Assembly (NCBI RefSeq): GCF_001665605.1
Contig: NZ_LZSV01000019.1
Coordinates: forward strand, 57,594-121,593
Direction: 5' to 3'
DNA length: 64,000 bases
DNA from: Mycobacterium sp. 852014-50255_SCH5639931
GTDB lineage: Bacteria; Actinomycetota; Actinomycetes; Mycobacteriales; Mycobacteriaceae
Numbering within the stretch: the stretch's first letter is position 1; each line of letters starts with the position of its first letter. Positions 27,000-35,745 of the stretch are shown piece by piece. The notes below the pieces were generated by a model. It saw nothing but the letters and a program-made list of their open reading frames with translations, ran no database searches and was not told the DNA's origin. The position numbers and the translations under genes are program-made.

Positions 27000-28682
27000 T
27001 CAGTTTTCCCCCGCGATGTGCAGTGCGGCCAAGTAACCGAAGGTCATCGCCGGGCCAATCGTGCCGCCCGGACCCGGGTAGGTGTGACCCATCACCGGGG
27101 CACTGACATTGCCTGCGGCGTAAAGGCCTTCGATGATCGAACCGTCGTCGCGCAGCGCACGGCCGTGGATGTCCGTGCGGATGCCGCCCTTCGTGCCCAG
27201 GTCTCCGGGCACCATCTTGGCGGCGTAGTACGGCGCGTGGGTGAGCTCGCCGAGGTTGGGGTTGGGCTTGTTGGTCGGGTCGCCGTAGTAGCGGTCGTAA
27301 GCGCTCTCGCCGCGGTGGTAATCCTCGTCGACGCCTGACCGGGCGAAGCCGTTGAATCGCTGCACCGTGGCCAATAACTCGGCCGCCGGAAGACCGGCCT
27401 TTTGGGCGAGCTCCTCGAGCGTGTCGGCTTGGATGATGACCCCGGACTCCAGCCATTTGCGGGGAATGCGTTGCCCCGGCTGCAATCCCGCGAAGATATA
27501 GCGGTCCCGGTATTGCTGGTCGAACACCAGCCACGCCGGAATGTTCTCGCCCGGCCCCGAGCCCTGGCCGAATTCCCCGCCGTACATGTGGTGGCAGGCC
27601 TCGACGTAGGGCATCGACTCGTTCATGAACCGCTTGCCCGACATGTTCACGATGATGGATCCCGGCGAATTGCGTTCCGACAACGCGAACCACGGTGCGC
27701 CCACCAGCGGGACCGTCGGGCCCCACCAGGCGTCTTCCATCAGTTCCAGTGCGGCACCCAGCTTTTCGGCGGCCATGATGCCATCACCGGTGTTGGCCTT
27801 GGCGCCGACGGTCCACTCCGTGGTGATCGGCGCGCGCTGGTACTTCACGCGCATCTGTTCGTTGTGCTCGAAGCCGCCCGAGGCGAGGATCACCCCACGA
27901 CGGGCCCGGATGAGGCGCGGCTCCGATGACTCGGATGCGCCGCTATCGCGGACATAGACCCCGCGCACCACGCCGTCCTCGACGTACAGGTCGGTCAGCG
28001 CGGTGTTGAGCAGCACCGGGACGCCCGCCCGCTGCAGCCCGATCCGCAGCGGGCCGATCAACGCCCGGCCCATGCCGACGAGGTTCTTACCGGTCGCCTT
28101 CGCCCACATCGTGCGGGCGCCGACCTTCAGGCTGCGCAGCACACCCCGAGGGTGTCGCTTGAGCTGGTTCAGCCGCACGTAGTCCTGTTGCATCACAACC
28201 ACGTTGAGCGGCACCTTGCCGTATGCCGGTTCCAGCCCGGCCTCGTCGGGTCCGAGCTTGCGGGCGTCGAACGGCTTCGGCTCGATCGAGCGGCCTTCCG
28301 TGCGACCGCCCGGCGCCTCCGGGTAGTAGTCGGAGTAGCGCGGAACCCAGCACATCTTCAGCGGCGTGTGCTTCAGCACGAACGACAGCATCTCGGGTCC
28401 GCGGTCGAGGTAGGTGTCGATGCGCTCCGGCTCGACGACGTTGCCGACGATCCCGTGCAGGTAGGTCCGGGCCGCCTCGGGATTGTCGCGGACGCCGTCG
28501 CGCTTGAGCACGTCGTTGTTGGGAATCCACACGCCACCACCAGAGCGGGCGGTGGAGCCACCAAAGTGCGCAGCCTTCTCGATGACTACTGTGGAAAGGC
28601 CCCGGTGAGCGGCGGTAAGGGCAGCCACCATGCCGGCTCCGCCGCTCCCGACCACGACGACGTCGAGCTCCTGTGCTGTCAT
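27000..28682 (-). CDS. kstD: 3-ketosteroid delta1-dehydrogenase KstD
   Basis: A 560-residue FAD flavoprotein: the N-terminal dinucleotide motif VVVVGSGGAGMVAAL, and the C-terminal GNVSAPVMGHTYPGPGGTIGPAMTFGY segment, which binds FAD and contains the proton-transfer region. It introduces the 1,2 double bond into ring A, leading with KshAB to ring B opening. ATG 28682 is separated from a KstR box by a single base, leaving no room for a Shine-Dalgarno site; the TATAAC within the box lies 9 nt before the ATG, so initiation is likely leaderless. The longer frame to 29477 is antisense to hsaE. Confidence 0.94.
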   Translation of the reverse strand: MTAQELDVVVVGSGGAGMVAALTAAHRGLSTVVIEKAAHFGGSTARSGGGVWIPNNDVLKRDGVRDNPEAARTYLHGIVGNVVEPERIDTYLDRGPEMLSFVLKHTPLKMCWVPRYSDYYPEAPGGRTEGRSIEPKPFDARKLGPDEAGLEPAYGKVPLNVVVMQQDYVRLNQLKRHPRGVLRSLKVGARTMWAKATGKNLVGMGRALIGPLRIGLQRAGVPVLLNTALTDLYVEDGVVRGVYVRDSGASESSEPRLIRARRGVILASGGFEHNEQMRVKYQRAPITTEWTVGAKANTGDGIMAAEKLGAALELMEDAWWGPTVPLVGAPWFALSERNSPGSIIVNMSGKRFMNESMPYVEACHHMYGGEFGQGSGPGENIPAWLVFDQQYRDRYIFAGLQPGQRIPRKWLESGVIIQADTLEELAQKAGLPAAELLATVQRFNGFARSGVDEDYHRGESAYDRYYGDPTNKPNPNLGELTHAPYYAAKMVPGDLGTKGGIRTDIHGRALRDDGSIIEGLYAAGNVSAPVMGHTYPGPGGTIGPAMTFGYLAALHIAGEN

Positions 28683-28683
28683 G

Positions 28684-28697
28684 TAGAACACGTTATA
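28684..28697. promoter_or_regulatory. KstR operator between kstD and hsaE
   Basis: TAGAACACGTTATA. On the plus strand its final TA starts a TAGAAT -10 hexamer (28696-28701) for hsaE. On the minus strand the box itself contains TATAAC as a -10 for kstD, and the kstD ATG follows the box after 1 nt. Confidence 0.92.
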
Positions 28698-28754
28698 GAA
28701 TTGCCCAGGCCGGGCGCTACTGGGCCGGTCACACGAACGAGGGGACTTCTGCAG

Positions 28755-29540
28755 ATGCTCAGTGTTGCGACGCGAGACGGGCTTGCTGCCGACTTGGCGC
28801 AGGCTGAGCGGAGCCGCGAGCCGATCGCGCCGCTGACTGCCGCCCACCCGGACATCGACGTCGTCGACGCCTACGAAATCCAGCTGATCAACATCCGTCA
28901 GCGGGTCGCCGAGGGGGCCCGCGTGCTGGGCCACAAGGTGGGCCTGTCGTCGAAGGCGATCCAGCAGATGATGGGGGTCGACGAGCCGGACTACGGGCAT
29001 TTGCTGGACGAGATGGAATTGTTCGAGGACACGCCGGTCAAGGCAAACCGCTACCTGTGGCCGAGGGTCGAGGTCGAGGTCGGTTTCATCCTGAACGCCG
29101 ACCTGCCGGGAGCCAGCTGCACCGAGGAAGACGTGCTGGCGGCCACCGAGGCGCTGGTCCCTTCGATCGAGTTGATCGATACCAGGATCACCGACTGGAA
29201 GATCGAGTTGTGCGACACCATCGCCGACAACGCCTCGTCCGCGGGCTTCGTTCTCGGCAACGCGCGCGTCTCGCCTCGCGACGTCGACCTGAAGGGCATC
29301 GACGCCGTGTTGCGCTGCAACGGCGAGGTGGTCGCGGAGGGCCGCACCGACGCGGTGCTGGGCAACCCGGTCACCGCGGTGGCTTGGCTGGCCCGCAAGG
29401 TGGAGGGCTTCGGTGTACGGCTGCGCAAAGGCGATCTGGTGCTTCCCGGATCGTGCACGCGAGCAATCGACGCGCACGCCGGCGACCAGTTTGTGGCCGA
29501 CTTCACGGGCCTGGGTTCTGTTCAGTTGTCGTTCGAATAG
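28755..29540 (+). CDS. hsaE: 2-hydroxyhexa-2,4-dienoate hydratase HsaE
   Basis: A 261-residue member of the hydratase/fumarylacetoacetase family (MhpD-like): LGHKVGLSSKAIQQMMGVD near residue 55, acidic metal ligands in RVEVEVGFI, and a C-terminal GSCTRAID. It hydrates the dienoate from ring A/B cleavage. ATG 28755 is preceded by GAGGGGAC. First gene of hsaE-hsaG-hsaF. Confidence 0.92.
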   Translation: MLSVATRDGLAADLAQAERSREPIAPLTAAHPDIDVVDAYEIQLINIRQRVAEGARVLGHKVGLSSKAIQQMMGVDEPDYGHLLDEMELFEDTPVKANRYLWPRVEVEVGFILNADLPGASCTEEDVLAATEALVPSIELIDTRITDWKIELCDTIADNASSAGFVLGNARVSPRDVDLKGIDAVLRCNGEVVAEGRTDAVLGNPVTAVAWLARKVEGFGVRLRKGDLVLPGSCTRAIDAHAGDQFVADFTGLGSVQLSFE

Positions 29541-29592
29541 TCTCGAATTAAATCGTCGGACTTAAATATCTAGAGCTTCGCAAAGGAGCGTC

Positions 29593-30525
29593 ATGCCGGC
29601 TAAGGCGAGTGTGGCCATTGTCGGGTCGGGAAACATCAGCACTGACCTGCTCTACAAACTGCTGCGGTCGGACTGGCTGGAGCCGCGCTGGATGGTGGGC
29701 ATCGACCCGGAAAGCGAAGGCCTGGCACGGGCCCGCAAGCTGGGTCTGGAGACCACGCACGAAGGTGTGGACTGGCTGCTGGCCCAGTCCGAGAAACCCG
29801 ACCTGGTGTTCGAGGCGACCAGCGCCTACGTGCACCGGGACGCGGCGCCGAAGTATGCGGCCGCGGGAATCCGGGCGATCGACCTGACGCCGGCCGCGGT
29901 GGGCCCCGCGGTCATCCCGCCGGCCAACCTCCGCCAGCACCTGGATGCGCCGAACGTCAACATGATCACCTGCGGGGGACAGGCGACCATCCCGATCGTG
30001 TACGCGGTCAGTCGCGCGTTGGTCGACCAGGGCGGCGTGCCGTACGCCGAGATCGTGGCGTCGGTGGCGTCGGTCTCCGCGGGGCCGGGCACCCGGGCCA
30101 ACATCGATGAGTTCACCAAGACCACCAGCAAGGGTGTGGAGACCATCGGCGGTGCCAAGCGCGGCAAGGCGATCATCATCCTCAACCCCGCCGACCCACC
30201 GATGATCATGCGCGACACCATCTTCTGCGCCATCCCCGAGGACGCCGACCGGGACGCGATCGCCAAATCCATCCACGACGTCGTGGCCGAGGTGCAGACC
30301 TACGTGCCGGGGTATCGGCTGCTAAACGAGCCGCAGTTCGACGAGCCGTCGATGAACTCCGGTGGTCAGGCGGTCGTCACCACGTTCGTCGAGGTCGAGG
30401 GCGCCGGCGATTACCTGCCCCCGTATGCGGGCAACCTGGACATCATGACCGCCGCGGCCACCAAGGTCGGCGAGGAGATCGCGAAGGAATCCTTATCCGC
30501 GACGGCGGGAGGAGCGCAGGCATGA
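29593..30525 (+). CDS. hsaG: Acetaldehyde/propionaldehyde dehydrogenase (acylating) HsaG
   Basis: A 310-residue enzyme: Rossmann motif [13 protein letters not shown] at the N terminus and catalytic Cys127 in [12 protein letters not shown]. It oxidises propanal channelled from the aldolase HsaF to propionyl-CoA with NAD and CoA. A clear AAAGGAG precedes the ATG. It overlaps hsaF by 4 bp (ATGA), fitting the HsaF-HsaG channelling complex. Confidence 0.94.
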   Translation: MPAKASVAIVGSGNISTDLLYKLLRSDWLEPRWMVGIDPESEGLARARKLGLETTHEGVDWLLAQSEKPDLVFEATSAYVHRDAAPKYAAAGIRAIDLTPAAVGPAVIPPANLRQHLDAPNVNMITCGGQATIPIVYAVSRALVDQGGVPYAEIVASVASVSAGPGTRANIDEFTKTTSKGVETIGGAKRGKAIIILNPADPPMIMRDTIFCAIPEDADRDAIAKSIHDVVAEVQTYVPGYRLLNEPQFDEPSMNSGGQAVVTTFVEVEGAGDYLPPYAGNLDIMTAAATKVGEEIAKESLSATAGGAQA

Positions 30526-31583
30526 GCACTCAGGAGATCTTCTTCAACCCGATCTGGGACGTCCGGATGACCGACACGTCGTTGCGGGACGGCTCCCACC
30601 ACAAACGCCACCAATTCACCAAAGAAGAGGTGGGCGCCATCGTGGCGGCCCTGGACACCGCGGGTGTGCCGGTCATCGAGGTCACCCATGGCGACGGGCT
30701 GGGCGGCTCGAGCTTCAATTACGGATTCTCCAAGACGCCCGAGCAGGAGCTGATCAAGCTGGCCGCCGAGACGGCCAAGGAAGCCAAGATCGCCTTTTTG
30801 ATGCTGCCCGGCGTGGGCACCAAAGAGGACATCAAGGAAGCCCAGAACAACGGCGGCTCGATCTGCCGGATCGCCACCCACTGCACCGAGGCCGACGTGT
30901 CCATTCAGCACTTCGGCCTGGCGCGCGAGCTGGGGCTGGAAACCGTCGGGTTCCTGATGATGTCGCACACCATTTCGCCGGAAAAACTTGCGCAGCAGGC
31001 TCGCATCATGGCCGACGCGGGCTGCCAGTGTGTCTACGTGGTCGACTCGGCCGGCGCGCTGGTTCTCGAAGGGGTCCGCGACCGGGTGGCCGCACTGGTC
31101 GCCGAATTGGGGTCGGCTGCTCAAGTTGGTTTTCATGGGCACGAGAACCTCGGCCTGGGGGTGGCGAACTCGGTGGAGGCGGTCCGGGCGGGCGCCAAGC
31201 AGATCGACGGCTCGTGTCGCCGGTTCGGCGCCGGCGCGGGCAACGCGCCCGTCGAGGCGCTCATCGGGGTGTTCGACAAGATCGGCGTCAAGACGGGTAT
31301 CGACTTCTTCGACATCGCCGACGCCGCCGAAGAGGTGGTCGCCCCGGCGATGCCGGCCGAATGCCTGCTGGATCGCAACGCGCTGATCATGGGCTACTCG
31401 GGGGTGTACTCGAGCTTCCTCAAGCACGCCATCCGCCAGTCCGAGCGCTACGGCGTACCCGCGCATCAGCTGCTGCACCGGGCGGGTCAGCGCAAGCTCA
31501 TCGGCGGCCAGGAAGACCAACTCATCGATATCGCGCTGGAAATCAAGCGCGAGCAAGAAAGCGGCACCGCGTCCTCGCGCTGA
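30522..31583 (+). CDS. hsaF: 4-hydroxy-2-oxohexanoate aldolase HsaF
   Basis: A 353-residue DRE-TIM metallolyase: N-terminal [16 protein letters not shown] (the DRE-type metal and substrate site), [16 protein letters not shown] with the two metal-ligand histidines, and the C-terminal partner-binding helices. It forms a bifunctional complex with HsaG. Overlapping start codon as above. It ends the operon 64 bp before a hemophore-like gene. Confidence 0.94.
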   Translation: MSTQEIFFNPIWDVRMTDTSLRDGSHHKRHQFTKEEVGAIVAALDTAGVPVIEVTHGDGLGGSSFNYGFSKTPEQELIKLAAETAKEAKIAFLMLPGVGTKEDIKEAQNNGGSICRIATHCTEADVSIQHFGLARELGLETVGFLMMSHTISPEKLAQQARIMADAGCQCVYVVDSAGALVLEGVRDRVAALVAELGSAAQVGFHGHENLGLGVANSVEAVRAGAKQIDGSCRRFGAGAGNAPVEALIGVFDKIGVKTGIDFFDIADAAEEVVAPAMPAECLLDRNALIMGYSGVYSSFLKHAIRQSERYGVPAHQLLHRAGQRKLIGGQEDQLIDIALEIKREQESGTASSR

Positions 31584-31647
31584 CCACCTCCTCCTGAGCG
31601 ACGAAACGCACAGGTTACGCAAAGCTGCCGCGAGTACTCTGGCGCGC

Positions 31648-31959
31648 ATGAGCACATCCAACACAGTCGGCGCTCGCCGCCGCGGGCTGTACGGCCTGCT
31701 CGCCGGGGGGCTGCTGACCGCCACCGCCGCCGCGGTCATCGCGGTGCCACTGGCGGGCACAGTCAACGCGGCTCCCCAGTGCAACCAGACCGTCGGAAAT
31801 TCCATCGACTCGTACCTGAAGCAGCACCCCCAGCTCCACCAGGAGCTGCAGGCCAGATCTCAGGCCGAGGGCGGTAACGGCAACGTCATGGACTACCTGA
31901 ATCGGCATCCCGACGTCCGGCAGCACCTGATCGACCTGTCGCAGCAGTGCGCGCCCTAG
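31648..31959 (+). CDS. Exported hemophore-related protein (Rv0203-like family)
   Basis: A 103-residue secretory protein. Residues 1-41 form a signal peptide (RRR, then GLYGLLAGGLLTATAAAVIAV-type hydrophobic core, AXA-like NAA site). The mature part contains two cysteines (Cys45 and Cys101) that could form one disulfide, and two similar helical hairpins around LKQHPQLHQEL and LNRHPDVRQHL, typical of mycobacterial hemophore-related proteins. Heme binding itself is not proven. It lies between hsaF and a KstR-controlled gene without its own KstR box; read-through from hsaEGF is possible. Confidence 0.7.
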   Translation: MSTSNTVGARRRGLYGLLAGGLLTATAAAVIAVPLAGTVNAAPQCNQTVGNSIDSYLKQHPQLHQELQARSQAEGGNGNVMDYLNRHPDVRQHLIDLSQQCAP

Positions 31960-32022
31960 CGAGTCGGCCTCGTCCTTGAACGTGCGGCCGACGCGCGGGA
32001 ACGTTCGCCATTGACGAAAAAG

Positions 32023-32036
32023 TAGAACACGTTCTA
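32023..32036. promoter_or_regulatory. KstR operator upstream of the Rv3531c-like gene
   Basis: TAGAACACGTTCTA, a perfect dyad. Its last TA begins TAGCGT (32035-32040), a -10-like hexamer exactly 6 nt before the GTG at 32047. Confidence 0.92.
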
Positions 32037-32046
32037 GCGTCTAGGC

Positions 32047-33174
32047 GTGTTCTCTGATCCCCTCACCGCCGCGATCGTCGAAGCCGAGAAACTGATCGCC
32101 GACGCCCCCCACATCGAGACCGACGCCGACCTGCTCGAAGGGCTGCAGTACCTGGCGGGCTGCGTTTCGGCCTGCATGCACCTGGCCTTCGACTACGACC
32201 GGGACCACCCGTTCCTGCAGTCGGGCACCGGACCGTTCACCAAGATGGGCCTCGACAACCCCGACACCCTCTACTTCGGCACCCGGGTGCACGCCAATCA
32301 CGACTACGTCGTCACGGGCCGGCGCGGCACCACGACCGATCTGAGCTTCCAGCTGCTCGGCGGTGAATACACCGACGACAACGTGCCGGCCAGCCAGGCC
32401 GCGTTCGACGACCGCGAACTCGAAATCGACGCGGACGGCAGCTTCGAGTGGCGGGTGCGGCCCACCAGCCCGGGGCAGCTGGTCATCCGCGAGGTCTATG
32501 GCGACTGGTCGGCACAGCGCGGCACGCTGGCCATCTCCCGGCTGGACACCGCAGGCACCGCCCCACCGCCGCTGACCCGCGAAACCATCGAAAAGCGTTA
32601 CGCCACAGCCGGGAAGCAACTCGTCAACCGGGTGAAGACCTGGCTGCAATTCCCGCAGTGGTTTTATCTCGACCTCCCGGTCAACACCATGGTCGCACCG
32701 CGGCTGACGCCGGGTGGGCTGGCGACGCAATATTCGTCGGTGGGACACTACGACCTGCGGCCCGATCAGGCACTGGTGATCACCATCCCGGTCTCCGACG
32801 CCCCCTACCTCGGCTTCCAACTGGGCAGCCTGTGGTACATCTCGCTGGACTACATCAACCACCAGACGTCGCTGAACAATACTCAGGCGCAAGCGGATCC
32901 GGATGGAAAGGTGCGCATCGTCGTGGCCGACCAGAACCCGGGGGTGACCAACTGGGTGGAGACACTGAACCATCGGCGGGGCTTCCTGCAGTTCCGCTGG
33001 CAGCGGGTGTCCCGTCAACTCACCGAGGCCGACGGCCCCACCGTGGAACTGGTCGACTTCGACGCCATACCGGCCACGTTGCCCTACTTCGAGCACAATA
33101 AGATTTCCGACGACGAATGGCGTGCGCGAATAGCGCTGCGTCAACAACAAATTGCGGCCAGGATGCTGGGGTGA
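32047..33174 (+). CDS. DUF1214-family protein (Rv3531c-like)
   Basis: A 375-residue conserved protein with a C-terminal DUF1214-type segment (YISLDYINHQTSLNNTQAQ; VTNWVETLNHRRGFLQFRWQ). No catalytic function is established; related proteins are found beside sterol and alkane genes. GTG 32047 is 10 nt after a KstR box and has no Shine-Dalgarno sequence, pointing to leaderless translation. It is followed by an SDR and a sulfotransferase-like gene with overlapping stops and starts, so the three form one KstR operon. Confidence 0.8.
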   Translation: MFSDPLTAAIVEAEKLIADAPHIETDADLLEGLQYLAGCVSACMHLAFDYDRDHPFLQSGTGPFTKMGLDNPDTLYFGTRVHANHDYVVTGRRGTTTDLSFQLLGGEYTDDNVPASQAAFDDRELEIDADGSFEWRVRPTSPGQLVIREVYGDWSAQRGTLAISRLDTAGTAPPPLTRETIEKRYATAGKQLVNRVKTWLQFPQWFYLDLPVNTMVAPRLTPGGLATQYSSVGHYDLRPDQALVITIPVSDAPYLGFQLGSLWYISLDYINHQTSLNNTQAQADPDGKVRIVVADQNPGVTNWVETLNHRRGFLQFRWQRVSRQLTEADGPTVELVDFDAIPATLPYFEHNKISDDEWRARIALRQQQIAARMLG

Positions 33175-33176
33175 CG

Positions 33177-33959
33177 ATGTCAGGATTGCTCAACGACAAG
33201 GTCGTCGTCATCAGTGGCGTGGGACCGGGGCTCGGCACCACCCTGGCGCACCGGTGCTCTCAGGACGGTGCCGACCTGGTGCTGGCGGCGCGGACCGTGG
33301 AGCGGCTGGAAAACGTCGCCAAGCAGATCAACGACACCGGGCACAAGGCGTTGGCGGTGCGTGCCGATATCACCGACGACGACGAGGTCAACTACCTCGT
33401 CGAGACCACCATGGCGACCTACGGCAAGGTCGACGTGCTGGTCAACAACGCGTTCCGGGTGCCGTCCATGAAGCCGTTGGCCGGCACCAGTTTTCAGCAC
33501 ATCCGTGACGCGATCGAGCTGAGCGCGCTCGGCGCGTTGCGGCTCATCCAGGCTTTCACGCCCGCGCTGGAGAAGTCGCACGGATCGATTGTCAACGTCA
33601 ACTCCATGGTGCTACGGCACTCCCAGGCCAAATACGGCGCCTACAAGATGGCCAAGTCCGCGCTGCTGTCCATGTCGCAATCCCTGGCCACCGAGCTGGG
33701 TGAGAAGGGCATTCGCGTCAATTCAGTTGCCCCCGGCTATATCTGGGGTGAAACATTGCAGGCGTATTTCGAGCACCAGGCTGGCAAGTACGGCACCACG
33801 GCGGAGGAGATCTACGCGGCCACCGCGGCGAACTCCGACCTGAAGCGCCTGCCCACCGAGGACGAGGTGGCCTCGGCGATCCTTTTCCTGGCCAGCGATC
33901 TGTCCAGCGGCATCACCGGGCAGACCCTGGACGTCAACTGCGGGGAGTACCACAACTGA
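33177..33959 (+). CDS. Short-chain dehydrogenase (Rv3530c-like)
   Basis: A 260-residue SDR: SGVGPGLGTTLAHR cofactor loop, VNNAFRVPS (NNAG replaced by NNAF), Ser in NSMVLRHSQAKYGAYKMAKSA, which also holds the YxxxK. ATG 33177 follows 2 bp after the previous stop; a GTG at 33171 overlapping that stop is an alternative. The substrate is unknown; sterol hydroxyl or keto groups are likely by context. Confidence 0.83.
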   Translation: MSGLLNDKVVVISGVGPGLGTTLAHRCSQDGADLVLAARTVERLENVAKQINDTGHKALAVRADITDDDEVNYLVETTMATYGKVDVLVNNAFRVPSMKPLAGTSFQHIRDAIELSALGALRLIQAFTPALEKSHGSIVNVNSMVLRHSQAKYGAYKMAKSALLSMSQSLATELGEKGIRVNSVAPGYIWGETLQAYFEHQAGKYGTTAEEIYAATAANSDLKRLPTEDEVASAILFLASDLSSGITGQTLDVNCGEYHN

Positions 33960-35104
33960 TGTCCGATCGCACCGATATCGGCACCGTCGACGAACTGCAC
34001 GCATCGGCCACCAAGCTGACCGGGCTCGACGACTTCGGCACCGACGACGACAACTACCTCGAAGCGCTGGAGGTGCTGCTGGACTCGTACCGGCGTGAAG
34101 CCGGTCTAACGGTGTTGGGCAGCAAGATGAATCGGTTCTTCCTGCGCGGCGCGTTGGTGGCCCGGCTGCTGTCCGAGGCGTCCTGGAAGCAGTACCCGCA
34201 GCACGCCGACGTGGTGATCGAACGCCCGATCTTCGTCACCGGCCTGGTGCGCACCGGCACCACCGCGCTGCACCGCCTGCTCGGCGCCGACCCCGCGCAT
34301 CAGGGCCTGCACATGTGGCTGGCCGAATTCCCGCAGCCTCGTCCACCACGCGAAACCTGGGAGTCGCATCCCCTCTATCGCCAACTCGACGATCAATTCA
34401 ACAAGCACCACCAGGACAACCCCGGGTACACCGGCCTGCACTTCATGGCCGCATACGAACTGGAGGAGTGCTGGCAGCTGCTTCGGCAATCGCTGCATTC
34501 GGTGTCCTACGAGACGTTGGCGCATGTGCCCACGTACGCGCAGTGGCTGTCGCAACAGGACTGGACGCCGTCCTACCACCGGCACCGCAAGAACCTCCAA
34601 CTGATCGGACTGAACGACACCGAAAAGCGTTGGGTGCTGAAAAATCCCAGTCATCTGTTTGCGTTGGACGCCTTGATGGCGACGTATCCCGACGCGCTGG
34701 TGATTCAGACACATCGGCCGGTCGAGACGATCATGGCTTCGATGTGCTCGCTGGCTCAGCACACCGCGGAGGGATGGTCGACATCGTTCGACGGAGCTCA
34801 AATCGGCGCTGACGCAATGGATACCTGGTCGCGTGGACTGGAGCGCTTCAACACCGCCCGCGCCAAATACTCGCCGGCTCAGTTCTATGACGTCGACTAC
34901 AAGGAACTGATCGCCGATCCGATCGGCACGGTGGCCGACATCTACCGCCACTTCGGATTGTCGCTGACCGAGGAGGCGCGGGCGGCGATGGAAAAGGCGC
35001 ACGCCGACAGTCAATCCGGCGAGCGGGCGCCGAAACACCGCTACTCGCTGGCCGATTACGGGCTGACCGTGGAAACCGTCAAGGAGCGGTTCGCGGGACT
35101 GTAG
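33959..35104 (+). CDS. Sulfotransferase-family protein (Rv3529c-like)
   Basis: A 381-residue sulfotransferase-3-type protein. The 5'-phosphosulfate-binding P-loop equivalent is FVTGLVRTGTTALHRLL, and the 3'-phosphate region is LVIQTHRPVETIMASM. A PAPS-dependent transfer onto a sterol or lipid hydroxyl is the family expectation; no acceptor is known. The ATG overlaps the SDR stop (TGATG). Final gene of the KstR-controlled trio. Confidence 0.8.
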   Translation: MSDRTDIGTVDELHASATKLTGLDDFGTDDDNYLEALEVLLDSYRREAGLTVLGSKMNRFFLRGALVARLLSEASWKQYPQHADVVIERPIFVTGLVRTGTTALHRLLGADPAHQGLHMWLAEFPQPRPPRETWESHPLYRQLDDQFNKHHQDNPGYTGLHFMAAYELEECWQLLRQSLHSVSYETLAHVPTYAQWLSQQDWTPSYHRHRKNLQLIGLNDTEKRWVLKNPSHLFALDALMATYPDALVIQTHRPVETIMASMCSLAQHTAEGWSTSFDGAQIGADAMDTWSRGLERFNTARAKYSPAQFYDVDYKELIADPIGTVADIYRHFGLSLTEEARAAMEKAHADSQSGERAPKHRYSLADYGLTVETVKERFAGL

Positions 35105-35202
35105 ATCAGTCGCCGATACGCCGCGGCCCTAACCACACACCGTCTGGAGGCCCGATGGCGCCGGCCCGTTCGCGCGCCGAAGGCCGGTGATGCCGCGAAC
35201 CG

Positions 35203-35286
35203 ATGGCCAGCGCTCGGGACGGCGACATCGCGGCGGTATTCCTCGAGGCGTTCGAGGCGATAACCAAACTGCCCCAAGGGCAGTGA
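35203..35286 (+). CDS. Possible 27-residue small ORF
   Basis: An ATG-initiated frame (begins MASARDGD, ends KLPQGQ) in the 183-bp gap between the sulfotransferase-like and Rv3527-like genes. It has no strong ribosome site and no recognised family. It may be the tail of a decayed gene. Otherwise nothing was recognised in 35105-35287. Confidence 0.15.
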   Translation: MASARDGDIAAVFLEAFEAITKLPQGQ

Positions 35287-35287
35287 T

Positions 35288-35740
35288 TCAGTCAGCGTCC
35301 GGATCGTCGGGCTCGGCCAGATAGCCCTCCGCGACGGCGTGTTCGATGCTGTCGCTCAGTTTGGGGCACGACCGGGTGCGTGCGGTATCGCCGCCGGAGT
35401 TACGCACCTCGGTGAAGTGCGCGCAGCGCTGCAATGCTTCGGTGTTCCATTGCACGGCGGTGTGGCCCGGGCCCAGCCTTCGGACGGTGACCGTGACGTG
35501 GCAGAACCGGCAATCCACCGGAAGCAGCCCCGAACTGAGGTAGCGTTCTCGGTCGGCGCGGCTGGCCTCGGCGACGGCGGCGGCGCGTTGCGGATCGTTG
35601 GCGAAATCCCTTGACTTCGACCAAGATCCGCCATTGCTTTCGGAACTGACCGGTCGCTCGTCGTGATCGTGGTGATCACCGTGCAGCAACAACATCGACC
35701 GAGCGAGCCGATCGACGTCAGGAACCTGATCGCCGGGCAT
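35288..35740 (-). CDS. Conserved hypothetical protein with cysteine/histidine motif (Rv3527-like)
   Basis: A 150-residue hydrophilic protein. A CRFCH knuckle near residue 77 plus downstream cysteines in LQRCAHF and RSCPKL could form one metal (zinc) site. The N-terminal third has a His/Asp-rich run (LLHGDHHDHDER). ATG 35740 lies 5 bp after the kshA stop, so it is co-transcribed with kshA under KstR, as in M. tuberculosis. The function is unknown. Confidence 0.65.
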   Translation of the reverse strand: MPGDQVPDVDRLARSMLLLHGDHHDHDERPVSSESNGGSWSKSRDFANDPQRAAAVAEASRADRERYLSSGLLPVDCRFCHVTVTVRRLGPGHTAVQWNTEALQRCAHFTEVRNSGGDTARTRSCPKLSDSIEHAVAEGYLAEPDDPDAD

Positions 35741-35745
35741 GTCGG

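Noticed and set aside
27000..29477. 825-codon minus-strand frame as a long KstD fusion
   Set aside because: The extension beyond 28682 runs antisense through hsaE and across a KstR operator. The conserved KstD N terminus starts at 28682.
35105..35287. Possible gene remnant in this spacer (Leu/Ala-rich 27-codon frame)
   Set aside because: Too short and without similarity I can name; listed only as a low-confidence small ORF.
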